64,000 bases of DNA from Megalonaias nervosa (Eukaryota > Mollusca > Bivalvia > Unionida > Unionidae): contig JAECUM010003292.1 of the NCBI GenBank assembly GCA_016617855.1, positions 62,001 through 126,000 on the forward strand, given 5' to 3'. This document shows, in pieces, positions 53,230-64,000 of this stretch. The notes beneath the pieces were generated by a model that was given only the letters and a program-made list of their open reading frames with translations, was not told the origin of the DNA and made no database searches. Each line of letters opens with the position of its first letter. Position 1 is the first letter of the stretch. The position numbers and the translations under genes were made by a program.

Positions 53230-54484
53230 CTGCCTACTACCATTTCTCCTTCAAATAGGTTCCCTGGTCACAGTAATGACAGAAATATAAACCACTGTCT
53301 ACACTACTGGTTATACTCCAGTGCCAACTGGATTTAATTTTGATAAGCCATCCATACTGGTCCAACAAGTACATTCTATAGATATGACTTGCCATTTACT
53401 CACAGCTTACCAGCTTACCATCTGGAACAGCACTGTGATAGCCTTAGAGAAGATGGCCATTCCATGTCTATACTTCCGGGTATATGGATGTAGATTTTGA
53501 TCATGACCAGGATGACCCCCACAGTGAGTGTGGTTATAAACCTGATGATAGCTCACACTTGGGTCTCTCAGGGAGAAGACTGAGTATAGTTTTAAAGCAG
53601 CTATAGAGGGAATATATCGATGTTGTTGAACTCACACCCTTTTCTACACCAGCACAAGGAGTCAAGTCCTCAGTCAATATTTATGATGAGGAAGTCAAAC
53701 ACTGGCTATTTGAAGAGAAAAAGTTGTCTCCAATTACCATTATGGGCTACTGTTCTGTGATATGAAATACATTCCATCATCATGGTGGGGAGGATCTTGA
53801 TCATAACAAAGACATGTCTGATTTGTTGTCCAGTGTTGGCTTACACCAGCATAAGTCACGTGCCCTAACTGGAATCTATCCTGCATTTTGACCTGGCTGA
53901 ATTCAGACATGTTCGAGCCTTTAGCCAGGACCTTTCTGAAGCTCCTTTCATACAAAACCTGTTTCCTGATAGCATTAACTTCAGCATGCAGAGTCTGTGA
54001 ATTACATGCCCTCCTGGTTGATCCTGCTGCCTACGTTCAGTTTTGATCAGATGGCTTGGCAGTCCCTATGACACAAATCTGATTTTGTTGCCAAGAACAG
54101 GTTACCATCCATGGGTGACCAAACATTTTACGTTCTCTCTCCTGTATTGACATATCTCAAGAAGCTTTCAAATATGACCTGGTACACGTGCTCAGACTTT
54201 ATCTGAAGCATACTGAGCCCATTCGTGGAACTCAAAGACACGTCTTTCTCCCAGTCAGATCTTGGAATGAGGACATAAACCCTCAAACCCTGTCATTGTG
54301 GTTGAAGTGGGTAATATATACAGCATTCTCTGACTTGTTGCCAGAACAGAGTCATATCATGAAGATCTCTGCTCACAAAATAAGAGCAATCTCTACAAGC
54401 CTTGCCTTTGATTGTAATGTTTCTATCAAAGATTTTGTTGAGGCAATCGGCTGGCGTGCGCAGTCAACCTTCTCTAGTATTTAA
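53230..54484 (+). pseudogene. Second DIRS-like copy: gag-like segment and tyrosine recombinase, inactive
   Basis: About 53480-53560 reads VDFDHDQDDPHSECGYKPD, a gag-like acidic stretch. It leads almost directly into the recombinase, so RT and RNase H appear deleted. Recombinase segments: FEEKKLSPITIMGY (about 53710-53752), LAPNWNLSCILTWLNSDMFE, LSYKTCFLIALTSA, RLYLKHTEPIRGTQRHVFLP (54191 onward), LSLWLKWV, then ISAHKIRAISTSLAF with the catalytic H-x-x-R at 54374-54385. In EAIGWRAQSTFSSI the next codon, where the nucleophilic Tyr is expected, is TAA (54482-54484). Such recombinases insert circular cDNA; this copy could not. Confidence 0.7.
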
Positions 54485-54639
54485 CTTCACAACTTGGCCC
54501 CACAAAGACACACTCTTGATCTTGTAGACCCAGACTCAGTTGACATCAGCACAACCTTTGGATGAATACCCTGCTGGATTCACCTGAAACTGTTATTTGG
54601 TAAAAAGATCTAATTACTTCTTCTATCCAGACGTAATTC

Positions 54640-55230
54640 ACGTTTCTCCAGTTGTATTGCTTGCAATTAGGAGAGTAGGTTGTCCTTCATATATGGAGGT
54701 GGATTACCGCCATAATTATATGCGTATATTTTCTAATTTTCCTTGATGCATTATTGTAAATGGCTGTTTGCAAGTGCTACTTTCATAATTCTGTTGCTGT
54801 ATATTGTATTCTTCATTGATGCAAATTGTACATGGCAGTTTGCAAGTGCTAGTTTCCTTCTGCATTATTGTCAGTGGCTGCTTGCAAGTGCTACATTCAT
54901 AAATCTAGCAATGAATTTTCTATTCTTCATTGATGCAAGCTGTAAATGGCTGCTTGCAAGAGCTTAGATCTACTTTCCTTTAGCGTCATTGTATCTTGCA
55001 ATTTGCCAACTTTCTGTAGTTTGTTTTATGGCAAATGCTATGTCAAGTTATTACAAGTTTTAATATTCTATTTATAAACATGCTATATCACAAGTTACAC
55101 AGATTGCACCTTCTAAAATCATGATTATAATGTAGCATCAAGCACATTGCAAGTTAGCATCATGGAAGTTTGCATAAAATTATGCATCATTATGACAACA
55201 GATGGCACTGTGACACGTCAATTTCTTACA
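54640..55230 (+). mobile_element. DIRS-like terminal arm, left copy
   Basis: Non-coding sequence after the recombinase. It includes 'ttaccgccataattatatgc' (about 54707), 'ccttgatgcattattgtaaa' and alternating 'tggctgtttgcaagtgctac' blocks. It is matched in inverted orientation by 59720-60296, about 90% identical by eye over the best 120 bp. It ends near 'cattatgacaacagatgg' at about 55190. Confidence 0.75.
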
Positions 55231-55234
55231 ATAT

Positions 55235-55610
55235 GACTACTCCCCTGACCCTAGCAACAAGAAGTTATACCACTTTACAGCATGTTTGGAGCGTCTTATT
55301 TAAAATATCATTTGAATTATATCACTGCATTACAATCAGAAAATATCATTCGAATTATATTGCCGCATTACAATCAACTGATTTCTCAGAGTATTAACAT
55401 TCCGAAGAGAGGTGGCCTGAAAGAAGCACAAAACAAATTAAATGTATAAATTTGTATACAGTTAGATGTATTTATACAATGTTATACTTCTGCTGACCCT
55501 TCCCACCCTATTATTTATTTGGACATTTTGTGGGTGTAATGTACTGCTGGCACACGGTGGCAGAATAGAGTAGCCACTTATTCTCTCATCCCAATGAAAT
55601 AAATTTTTAC
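55235..55610. other. No feature recognised
   Basis: Short region between the DIRS-like arm and a TA microsatellite. Contains a small duplication of 'atcatt(t/c)gaattatat' at about 55308 and 55345. Confidence 0.5.
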
Positions 55611-55612
55611 TG

Positions 55613-55613
<1 letters not shown>

Positions 55614-55692
<79 letters not shown>
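55614..55692. repeat. (TA)n microsatellite with one C
   Basis: Nearly 80 bp of TA interrupted once by C at 55651. Confidence 0.95.
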
Positions 55693-55699
55693 CAAGAAG

Positions 55700-57480
55700 T
55701 AAGGTAAATATTCAAATTATACCGTATGGCATGGATGATTATGCAATAGCCAGCAAGTATTGTCACTAGTTGTCGGTGACAAATATCTCATATCTCCAAT
55801 TTCATTTTAAATTTCCAATTCCAATACCATAGCAAGAGGCAAATGACTTGAAACAAGGACATCACATACAAAGCATATACTGTAGCATAGCTATATACTA
55901 CAAAAATATGAACTTATTTCATTATATAAGAAAATAGATTCTAACAGTATGAAATATATTTTCTATGTCTAAAGATAAAGAACATTTCCATACAATTATG
56001 AGATGCTTTATTTCCACAGATATCAAAATGAAAACTACATTTTTTATTATTTAAAATCATATGCATCCATATATGTAGTGATACTTATTTTACAGATAAG
56101 ATGATTTATTGTAAGATACTTAAGTGATAAAACATCAGATTCCTTTGGTAGCAATTATAAAAATATAATATATTGAATATAAATAGCGTTGCTACCACTA
56201 CCAATAACCAGCCAAATTTGTTTTTATTATTGCTGCTACAATACAGTACCTAACTTGCTTGATACATTTGGATATGAAATTAATGTAGTAGTTAAAAAGA
56301 TTAATGCAAATTTTTACATGTATCTTCTACAGATGTGATTGTTTTCTGTAAGAAGAATAAGACCCCCACCCACCTCAAATTTTCTAACAAAACTTTTAAA
56401 GTTTTTAACGCTACTTACAGCTCAGGTTGTAGCATCCATTCCCCTCCCACATAAACATCTTCATTTGTCAGTGATTTTATCATTATTTTATACTGTTTAA
56501 AATATAAGTTAATATTGTCATGACACAAAAAATATCAGCACAATACAACTATGCAGTAAAGCAAAATAAATAAGTAAAAACTATATACAGTCCTGTGTTT
56601 AACTTTTCATAGGAAATATTAGAGAAAAATAATTATTTAATGTAAGCTAGCATTCATAAAACCAATATTGTTAGATGAATTAGTCAGAAACAAAAATTGT
56701 CATGCAGGTAGGCAATTATAAGGAACAAATACCTGAATTGTCTTGTTACATTGTTCTTATAGATTTATTTGCCAATCCTTTTGTTTTTCACTTTCACATG
56801 AATAAGATATGAATAATGACAAGCTTTTCCCAGAATTTGGCTTTTGGATTGGACATACACTCAAAATTGCAAATTCTGATGAATTAAAACTGTAAATTCT
56901 GGATTGGCTGAGATACATTTCCTTTTGTGTATGACATACATTTGTAAATTATACCTCAAGAACAGTCAGTTATATTCCCTGTGACTGTTTCAAGAATTAA
57001 TCCCCCCAAAAAACATTCATTGCTGGATCTGTATTCAATATATACATGGCACAAAAATGCTGACTTTTTGGAGAATTTTTTTTGTGGGCAATAAAATAAG
57101 ATGTTTGCACTTGCTATGAGCAAAAAGAATGAAAAGGATTATATTTTATTTGCTAAAATTTTTTATTTCTAATGCTTTGACCTTCACAAAAGTATTATAT
57201 TTATGAATCTGAGATGTTAAATTTGGCCTGTTATCCCTAATGTATGTGCCTTGGAACAATGGATAAGGTAAATTCCATAATTTAAATGACTTAATCACTG
57301 AGAGAGAGAGAGAGAGAATAAGTTTCTTCACAGAATAATAGAAATCACTAGCCAATTTCTGACTGCAGTTGTAAGATATCTGAATAGAAAGTAACAGCTT
57401 CTTTATAAGCATGCAAGATATTTTAATGTGAGTTATAGGCCCCCAAGTACTATTCCTCAGAGAAGACACAAGACTGGGTT
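55700..57480. other. No gene recognised
   Basis: Very AT-rich sequence. A short (GA)n run lies at about 57300-57318. The 120-codon - strand frame at 57146-57508 shows no known domain. Confidence 0.5.
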
Positions 57481-57487
57481 TCAGAAA

Positions 57488-58120
57488 TCGAAGCCACACA
57501 AGTATCATTTTGTTACTTTGTGAAAAATGGGGTCATTATGAGAAAATGGAGACCACCTGATGTACCTGCTGGTGATGAGTGGTCAGTGAGAAATCAAATT
57601 GTTGTTCCTAAGTTGTACAGACAGGAAATTTATAGTCTTACCCATAAAACTCCTTAAGCTGGTCATCTTGGTGTCAGTAAGACTTATCACAAGATCCTAA
57701 ATAATTTTTTATATGCCGAAAATTAAAAGTAATGTTTATAAGTACCGTAGATCTTGTCACACTTCAAATGGTAGGAAATCCCAATCAGAAGACATCTAAG
57801 GCACATCTGCAACCTGTTCCTGCATCTGACCATTTGACAAGCCATTTACAAAAAAATGGTATACTGTTGGTTCCTTACTTAATACCAAGTCAAGCAACAA
57901 ATACTTTTTGACCATAATGTGTGCGTCCTCAAGATTTCTGTAGGCTATTCCTTTGAAGAATATTAAAGTAACAACTGTTCTAAAAGTTTAGGCAGTGTTC
58001 TTTAACACTTGTTTGCTTTCCCAAATCTGTCCAGCAATTTTATGTTTGATTATTTCCAACAACTTATGCATGAATTAGACATCCAACAGTTTAATTTGTC
58101 TGCCTATCACCCTGAAAGTC
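57488..58120 (+). pseudogene. Gmr1-like integrase remnant
   Basis: A + frame reads KNGVIMRKWRPPDVPAGDEW, then RNQIVVPKLYRQEI, THKTP, stop, AGHLGVSKTYHKIL. These parallel the integrase N-terminus at 35815-36000. Further frames give fragments of the core, ending FQQLMHELDIQQFNLSAYHP (about 58037-58100), parallel to 36352-36412. Many stops; no LTR nearby. It is a third source of Gmr1-like sequence in the window. Confidence 0.8.
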
Positions 58121-58124
58121 ATAG

Positions 58125-58560
58125 GGATAGCACAAGACTTTCTGAAAACACTCTCACCTACCCAAGATACATGTATACAATTATATTGAATCAAACCTTA
58201 AAAAAAAAGACAGTGATCAGTAAAATCCTGCATTGTATAATTATAGAGTAAGATCAGGAGAGTTTTTTTTCCCTGTGTTGGTAATTATCCCCAAATGAAA
58301 GACCCATCACTACCATAAAACAGCAAAAGACTATCCCAAAATACCTTCAACTACCCAGAATACATGTAGGCAGTTAAATAAAATCAAACCAAATAAAATG
58401 ACATTGATCAGTAAAATTCTACCCTGTATAATTATCGAGTAAGATCAGTAGAGTTTTTGCTCTTGTTGATATTTGCTGAAGGAAAGACCCTAAGACTGTC
58501 CCAAAACAAGCTCATCGACCCAGGATACATTTATACAATTACAAAAAACTTAATGAAATA
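58125..58560. repeat. Diverged tandem duplication, about 180 bp unit, 2.5 copies
   Basis: Blocks 'ctacccaagatacatgtata', 'attgaatcaaacc', 'cagtgatcagtaaaat', 'tgtataattatagagtaaga' and 'tcaggagagttttt' occur in the same order at about 58157, 58347 and (partly) 58518. Confidence 0.75.
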
Positions 58561-58569
58561 TGCAGTTTT

Positions 58570-59715
58570 GGTGCATTCTCTCTCACTCTCCCTCTTTCTC
58601 TCTCTTTGATCACAGATAATTCACTAAACTACTTTATAATGCAAAGAGCAGCACACTTAATAAGTCGGAATCATGTGTCACTACATTCATATTTAAAAAT
58701 TCTTTGAAGTTTTTTTTAAATCTTTAATGTGACAAAGACCAGCTGAATAATTTGAACCTAAGGGTGCTATATTTGTATTTTTAAATTTCTTGAAGCAGTT
58801 TATTATTTTTAATTGGTTTGGTAATTGTAAGAATTACAATAAATTATAATAAATAAAAGTAAAATCTCCTGTGACATTAAATATTTTGTCTCTGATCATT
58901 TCCACTTTTAAGGACAAAAGTTTTAATGGATGCAAACCAGTTTTAAAGCTGTTTTTTAAAAAAAAATACATTCAAAGGTTGAGGTTCTGTACATTAACAA
59001 TGCAAATTAAGTATTGGAAAACAATTGTAGACTAAATCTAATACTTCTAATCGAAGTAAACATTTTTATCATGATATGAACATGATTTTCCACAATTTAA
59101 TTATTTTGTCTTTTGTGACAAAATATGTTCCTAAATGAAGATTGTGATAAGAATAAGAAAACCTTAAGGAATGCTTAATTTTTTTGTCATTTTGCCATAA
59201 ACTTTTTTATGTGCTATTGATGTTGCTCTGAAATATATTATTTTAGCCGGAGCTTATGTACATTGGTATCACAGGAAAATATTGACGTCTGTGAGATGCA
59301 TCAAAATGGGTGACGTACAATATGATCCTTACAACCAGGGGTCATCTGATGAAAGTTCATTAAGAAGAGTACGAGGGAATATATCATTGTCATTTCTAAT
59401 CCTTACTTTGCTAAAATGACTACTGTTTCCAAAGTAATGAGAGATATCACTAAGAAGTAGATTTCTTAAATGGTGAAAGTAAATACTTAAGTGTGTCAAA
59501 ACTGGAGTTGAAGAAGATGGACCACCCTGCTGTAGTGTATGCATTTTTGTTTTCGTAAGATGCTATAAATCACTTAGATCTTTGAGAAAGAGCATGGTTT
59601 TAGAGAACAATTAAAACTTCGTTGCTAACATACACTTTAAAAAATGGACCGAAAGAGTTACAATGTTTATTGACACAAAATGAATGCCGTAAAGTTCCGT
59701 GGGGAGCATTATTTC
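58570..59715. other. No gene recognised
   Basis: AT-rich, with a (TC)n-rich stretch at about 58577-58607. No element identified. Confidence 0.45.
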
Positions 59716-59719
59716 TGGT

Positions 59720-60296
59720 AAAGGAAAAAGTTCAGAAATTTAGTGCACCAGCTGTTGTCATAATGCCATGATAATCTCTAGTATGCCATTATGACAACAG
59801 ATGGCGACACGAGTTGGATAAACAAAGACGATACTGATAAAACTTAGTATTTGCAAGGCCAAATCTGTATGAAAACAGCAGTTGGAATGATGTAATTGTC
59901 ATATGCAAGTTTATAAATAGAATATACAAAACTTCTGATAATTGGCATAGCATTCGCCATACAACAAGCTACAGAGTCAATTCAGTAGTTGGCAAACTGC
60001 AAGATGAAATGACGCAGAAGGAAAGTAGATCCAAGCACTTGCAAGCAGCCATTTACAGCTTGCATCAATGAAGAATAGAAAATTCATGACTAGAATTATG
60101 ATTGTAGCATTTGCAAGCAGCCATTTACAATAATGCAGAAGGAAAGTAGCACTTGCAAACTGCCATGTAAAATTTGCATCAATGAAGAATACAATATACA
60201 TGGATAGAATTATGAAAGTAGCACTTGCAAACAGCCATTTACAATAATGCATCAAGGAAGATTAGAAAATACACGCATATAATTATGGCGGTAACC
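59720..60296 (-). mobile_element. DIRS-like terminal arm, inverted copy
   Basis: Reverse complement of the arm at 54640-55230: 'ttaccgccataattatatgc' (- strand, about 60290), 'ccttgatgcattattgtaaa', 'tggctgtttgcaagtgctac' blocks and 'cattatgacaacagatgg'. At 59749-59809 it contains a hairpin with about 21-nt arms around 'tgataatctctagta'. Confidence 0.75.
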
Positions 60297-60745
60297 CCAC
60301 CCCATATTCATATGGGGCATCCAGTATTCTCCTCTTAGACGTTGCCTGGGGTATAGGTTGGATGCTCAACATTCCATCTGCCTACTACCTATTTTTGTAA
60401 TGTTAATGTGGTCGGGGAACGTATTTAAAGGAGAAAAAATAGCTTTTATTAAATTATGTTTCTCCTAGAATACTTACCAGATCTCGTCAGTTTAATACCC
60501 TCCAAACCTACCTGCAATGCAAGCATCTGTTTACAGAATGTTCCGCTCAGCTTTAAACTAGTGCCACCTGTAGGCAGCAAAGAGGAGATAATGGGCAAGA
60601 GTTATTGCCCTTTGTATATATTTTACAGACAGAAAGACAAATTTGCATCTTTGGGAGGGCTGGATTTGGAAGTAGTAGGGCTTATATTCCTAATGTTAAT
60701 GTGATCAGGTAAGTTTTCTGGGAGAAACATAATTTAATAAAACAG
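60297..60745. mobile_element. DIRS-like terminal module with internal inverted repeat
   Basis: Shares the block order of 41470-41880. 'ttttattaaattatgtttct' 'cctagaatacttaccagatc' (60447-60486) recurs inverted at about 60705-60743 ('gatcaggtaagttttctggg' 'agaaacataatttaataaaa'). The phrase 'taatgttaatgtg(g/a)tc' precedes each side. I cannot tell whether it belongs to the inverted arm or to a separate insertion. Confidence 0.6.
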
Positions 60746-60749
60746 TTTG

Positions 60750-61080
60750 CTTTCTTCATTGATTGAGCCATGTTCTGCTTGCAGGATGGTTTTCAATTTT
60801 GTCGCATTAAAAATGATGTAAAGTTATCTCATTACAATCATGAATTTAAGTTTGTTCTTGGGTAAAGTGTGCATCCATGTGGTCAAGTGGGTGCCTTTAT
60901 TTAAATATTAATTACCATTAATAAACGTAATAATAATGCAGCTCTACCATAGTTGGTTCTGTTATTATTATTGTTGAGTGATCTGCACTTGTTGTCAAAA
61001 CAAAACTTTCAAACAAAATTTATTGACTTATTTGTAGTTTTTCAATGATGCTACACACTAAATAATGTCAAAAAAGTGAC
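60750..61080. other. No feature recognised
   Basis: AT-rich sequence between the DIRS-like module and the LINE. Confidence 0.5.
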
Positions 61081-61106
61081 TAATCACTATTAGTGCAGTA
61101 CAAAGT

Positions 61107-62727
61107 TTGTTAGTACATGATTCTTTTATTGTGAAATCATGGTATGTGATATTTGAGAATCGACACTACCAGCAGGGACACTCACATAATCGACTGTTCT
61201 ATAAATCCATGGATACAGTTTCTGCTACAGTTACTCTCTACATAACAACTGGTAAAATTCATGTACAAGGGCCAGGCTATACAGAATGGGTAAATTAATT
61301 TATCAACACTTGTCAGCAAATGGTAGATAACACCAGTCTGAAATTAATTACCTCTCAGCCAAGGGCTTCAGCACCCATCCCTGAAGCCCACAGATCTCAA
61401 AATTCAGTCAACAGTAATACAGCTTTACATGAAATAAGCCAGATTGCAATCAATGTGGAGGAAACTCCAGGACAACAGTTTATGATAGGTACAACAAATT
61501 CCTTTGAATTCCATGGAACCCATAAACAGACTTGCACCTCCATGCAGTGCTCACTAATGATAGGTAATCTCCAGGCCCAAGTAGAAAGGTTAGAACAGGA
61601 ACTCTCTGCACTAAAATCAAAGAGTCTACACAGTGTTCAGATGGATAAACCAGGTGCAAAAAAAGTGTGCCAGGAAACCCAGACAATACAATACACAGAC
61701 ATGTCAAAGGACCAAAACACAAGAGCATGTCAGGGCACTCAGACCATACTAAAACCAGCTATTAGAAAAAAATCAGTATACACACAAACAGATGCAACCT
61801 CACGAATTAAACAAGATGAGGCTCTTCTACAGGTATCAGATGGGCAGAGCCAAAAATCAGCTAATGCACATACTGTAAACACTGACCATCATGTGTCTCA
61901 CTCAACACCAAATCCAGGTGCAGAAGGAACTGCTGAAAAAACAACCTCCAATTATCCACAGCATGAAGCTAAATTAAGTACAAATACTAAATATAGCAGC
62001 CACCAAATTCTCAGTCAGTCTAGTCATGGAAATCAAGAAGTTCAAGCAGTGCATCTGAATCCCCCACTTATCAAAATCAGCAGTGTAAGTAAAGACGGAT
62101 CTCTTCTCATAGGATCGTCAATAATCAAAGGAGTAAGAACAAGAGGATTATATAAAACTGACGTAAAAACCCACAGAGGTGCAACTGTTAATACTGTTAC
62201 AGAAAAAAATATTGGAATTGGATACGTCACCATATCATACTGTAATTCTTCTCATCGGTGGTAATAATTACAGTAATGGCCAATTTTTAAAGGGTATTGA
62301 GGATGATTATGAAAGCTTGTTGTATGCCATCAGGTCCAAAAACACAGAGTGTAAAATAATCATCTCAGGTCTACCGCCAAGATGGGATGTACTTTTGACT
62401 CCACTAAATGATACCCTAAGTACATTGTGTGAGAGTTTCCAAATACTCTTTGTTCCGCAATACAGGACCTTCTTCAAAGATAATCGAGTGAACCAACAAT
62501 TATACCAGTGAGACCGAATCCACTTGTCAAACAGAGGTACTGCCTTGCTCGTAAAGAATACAGACCAGTACATAAGACTTATAAAAGGGGTTAGGCATGG
62601 GTCAGAAAACTGCTTGTATTGTGGAGAGTATGGTCATGTAACACAGCGGCGTCTGCATGGAAAACAGATTCGTTGCCATGTTTGTAACAAACTAGGATAT
62701 AAGCAAACGTTGTGCACATACCAGTAG
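61107..62727 (+). pseudogene. LINE ORF1 with SGNH-hydrolase domain and zinc knuckles, broken
   Basis: The N-terminus includes SATVTLYITTGKIHVQGPGY, then an in-frame TAA at 61296-61298. The frame continues through a Ser/Thr/Gln-rich region with a short coiled-coil stretch (LQAQVERLEQELSALKSK, about 61570-61620). SGNH blocks: LLIGSSIIKG (block I, about 62106), a frame change near 62200, VILLIGGNNY (about 62240-62270), then an in-frame TGA at 62509-62511 just before DRIHLSNRG, the block V Asp-His motif. Two degraded knuckles end the protein: CLYCGEYGH lacking its last Cys and CHVCNKLGYKQTLC with Tyr for His. Such ORF1 proteins bind element RNA; the esterase role is not settled. Confidence 0.8.
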
Positions 62728-62929
62728 GTAGAAGGCAATGATGTACAGGTCTATACAACACATCCATCAACAAAATGCATTAGAATATGTGTATACTTTT
62801 CAATGTAATAATTATAATTCTATAAACAGGTTTCAGGCACTATCTGATTTGTGAACAAAGTGCAACTTGTTAACATGTAAACAACTATGCAATACTGTTC
62901 AAGTTACTTCTCTCTCTGAGGCTCCTTAA

Positions 62930-64000
62930 GTGACTAATATATCAATGTCTTCTTGTAGGTATGTAAATCAGTCTCATATTGAACATTCTCATGTACCCAC
63001 TACATGTGGTCATGGTACAACAGATGGATCTTGTATGTTATCTTCTTCATGTGTTTATGTAAATAATCGAGGTAATGAAAAGAAATCTGTCAAGTCTAAA
63101 AACAATACATTGCATGCTACCTTGTCTGAAAATCAATCCTCTGATCAAAATTGTCATGTCTTTGGCCTCCTCAAAAGAGGTCTGCAAGTAATCAACCTAA
63201 ATATTCAACACATCCTCCCTAAACTGAATGAGATTAAGCTAATGTTACAGCAAACTAGATCAGTCAATATTCTAGGTCTGTGTGAAACCTTTCTTTCTGA
63301 TGATACTGATGATTTGGCTCTCCAAATACAGGGGTTCAACTTTGAAAGAAAAGATAGGGAATCCATGGGGGTGGGGGTATTTTTCTTTATGTAGACAGTT
63401 CCATTAGCAAATGTGTTGATCTAGAGACTATTGGGGTAGAGAGTATCTGGATCAAAGTAACTCTTGCCCAATCAAAGCCAATACTCTTGGGTTCAGTTTA
63501 CAGGCCACCAAGTTCCACAGCTGATTGGATTAATAGATTTGAGGTGCAAATTCAAAAAGCATTACTAAAGGAAGATTTAGAAACTATCATATTAGGTTTA
63601 TTTTAACATTGACTACATGAAAACTCCACCATTAACATGGATAAGTAACTTTGAAACTTACAATGTTACTCAATTAATTAACACCCCAACTAGAGTAACA
63701 GATAAAAGTGCTACTATCATTGATCATGTCTATATGAATAAACCTGAAAACATAAGTGAAATTAATGTGCCATTGTACGCACTGAGTGACCACTACCCAG
63801 TCTGTATAATTAGATATGTTCCGAAATCATCTAAAAATGGTCAACACACTGAAATACAATACAGGGACTTTAAACAATTTGATGAGAAAATTTTCTTAAA
63901 TAATTCAGTCTGCAAACTCTTCCAATCAGTCTGCAATATAGCTGATGTCAACACTGCCTTAGACAAATGGTATCGATGTTCAGTGCAGCCTTAGACAAGC
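62930..64000 (+). pseudogene. LINE ORF2: AP endonuclease domain, truncated by window end
   Basis: Endonuclease motifs in order: LQVINLNIQHILPKLNEI (about 63182-63235), NILGLCETFLSDD with the catalytic Glu (about 63265-63305), an LYVD-like stretch after a frame change in a T run at about 63380, VYRPPSS in the shifted frame (about 63495-63520), the 'GDFN' position at 63596-63610 disrupted by another frame change, TPTRVT ... IIDHVYMN (about 63690-63740) and ALSDHYPV (about 63779-63802), the catalytic Asp-His pair. The 5' end is not firmly fixed. RT is expected to the right. Confidence 0.8.

Larger units (their letters stand above)
61085..64000 (+). mobile_element. CR1-like LINE, 5' portion, continues past the window
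   Basis: Two consecutive coding regions on the + strand: ORF1 with an SGNH-hydrolase domain and Cys knuckles (61107-62727), then ORF2 with an AP-type endonuclease (62930 onward). An esterase-like ORF1 followed by AP endonuclease and RT is typical of CR1-group non-LTR retrotransposons. The RT should lie beyond 64000. Stops and frameshifts show this copy is inactive. Confidence 0.8.

Noticed and set aside
57146..57508. A 120-codon - strand frame
   Set aside because: No recognisable domain; low-complexity segments and no transcript signals nearby.

Overview
This window is AT-rich eukaryotic DNA of a repeat-laden invertebrate, most likely a mollusc or another lophotrochozoan. The lineage is an inference: it rests on the introns of several kb, tRNA-derived SINEs, DIRS-like and CR1-like retroelements, a Gmr1-like Ty3/gypsy element, and a xanthine dehydrogenase sequence of animal type. 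No marker names the species. There is no bacterial operon, rRNA, functional tRNA or CRISPR array.

The only host gene I recognise is xanthine dehydrogenase (XDH) on the + strand. Nine consecutive coding exons lie at 13003-13060, 13919-14015, 19027-19135, 24036-24162, 25186-25247, 26313-26381, 44414-44494, 46979-47120 and 51397-51564. All have GT-AG borders and their phases join into 913 nt (about 304 codons). They encode both [2Fe-2S] domains, the linker and the start of the FAD domain. The first coding exon is not seen. The rest of the FAD domain and the molybdopterin domains must lie beyond 64000.

Layout. 1-13000, upstream flank or first intron: two minisatellites, SINEs, decayed Gmr1-like LTR and pol pieces on the - strand, and a LINE tail. 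13003-26381: the first six exons, with introns packed with minisatellites of 41-74 bp period. 26382-44413: an 18-kb intron holding a TA-flanked inverted-repeat element and a decayed DIRS-like retrotransposon (about 28.1-41.9 kb). A 7.0-kb Ty3/gypsy element with both LTRs and a 4-bp target duplication (32489-39519) sits inside the DIRS recombinase. 44495-51396: more minisatellites, one of them split by a 1.5-kb internally deleted gypsy derivative with a 5-bp target duplication and a SINE inside it. 51565-64000: minisatellites, a second DIRS-like copy, a decayed integrase, an inverted DIRS terminus, and the 5' part of a CR1-like LINE running off the end.

The most interesting object is the gypsy element. 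Its pol order is protease-integrase-RT-RNase H, as in Ty1/copia, although its RT and RNase H are Ty3/gypsy type, and its gag ends in a SCAN-like capsid domain before a CCHC knuckle. These are hallmarks of the Gmr1 clade. This copy is dead: several frameshifts, two in-frame TGA stops inside conserved protein, and an Asp-to-His change at the second integrase catalytic position. Four more - strand LTRs, two with RNase H, belong to a sister family with a similar polypurine tract.
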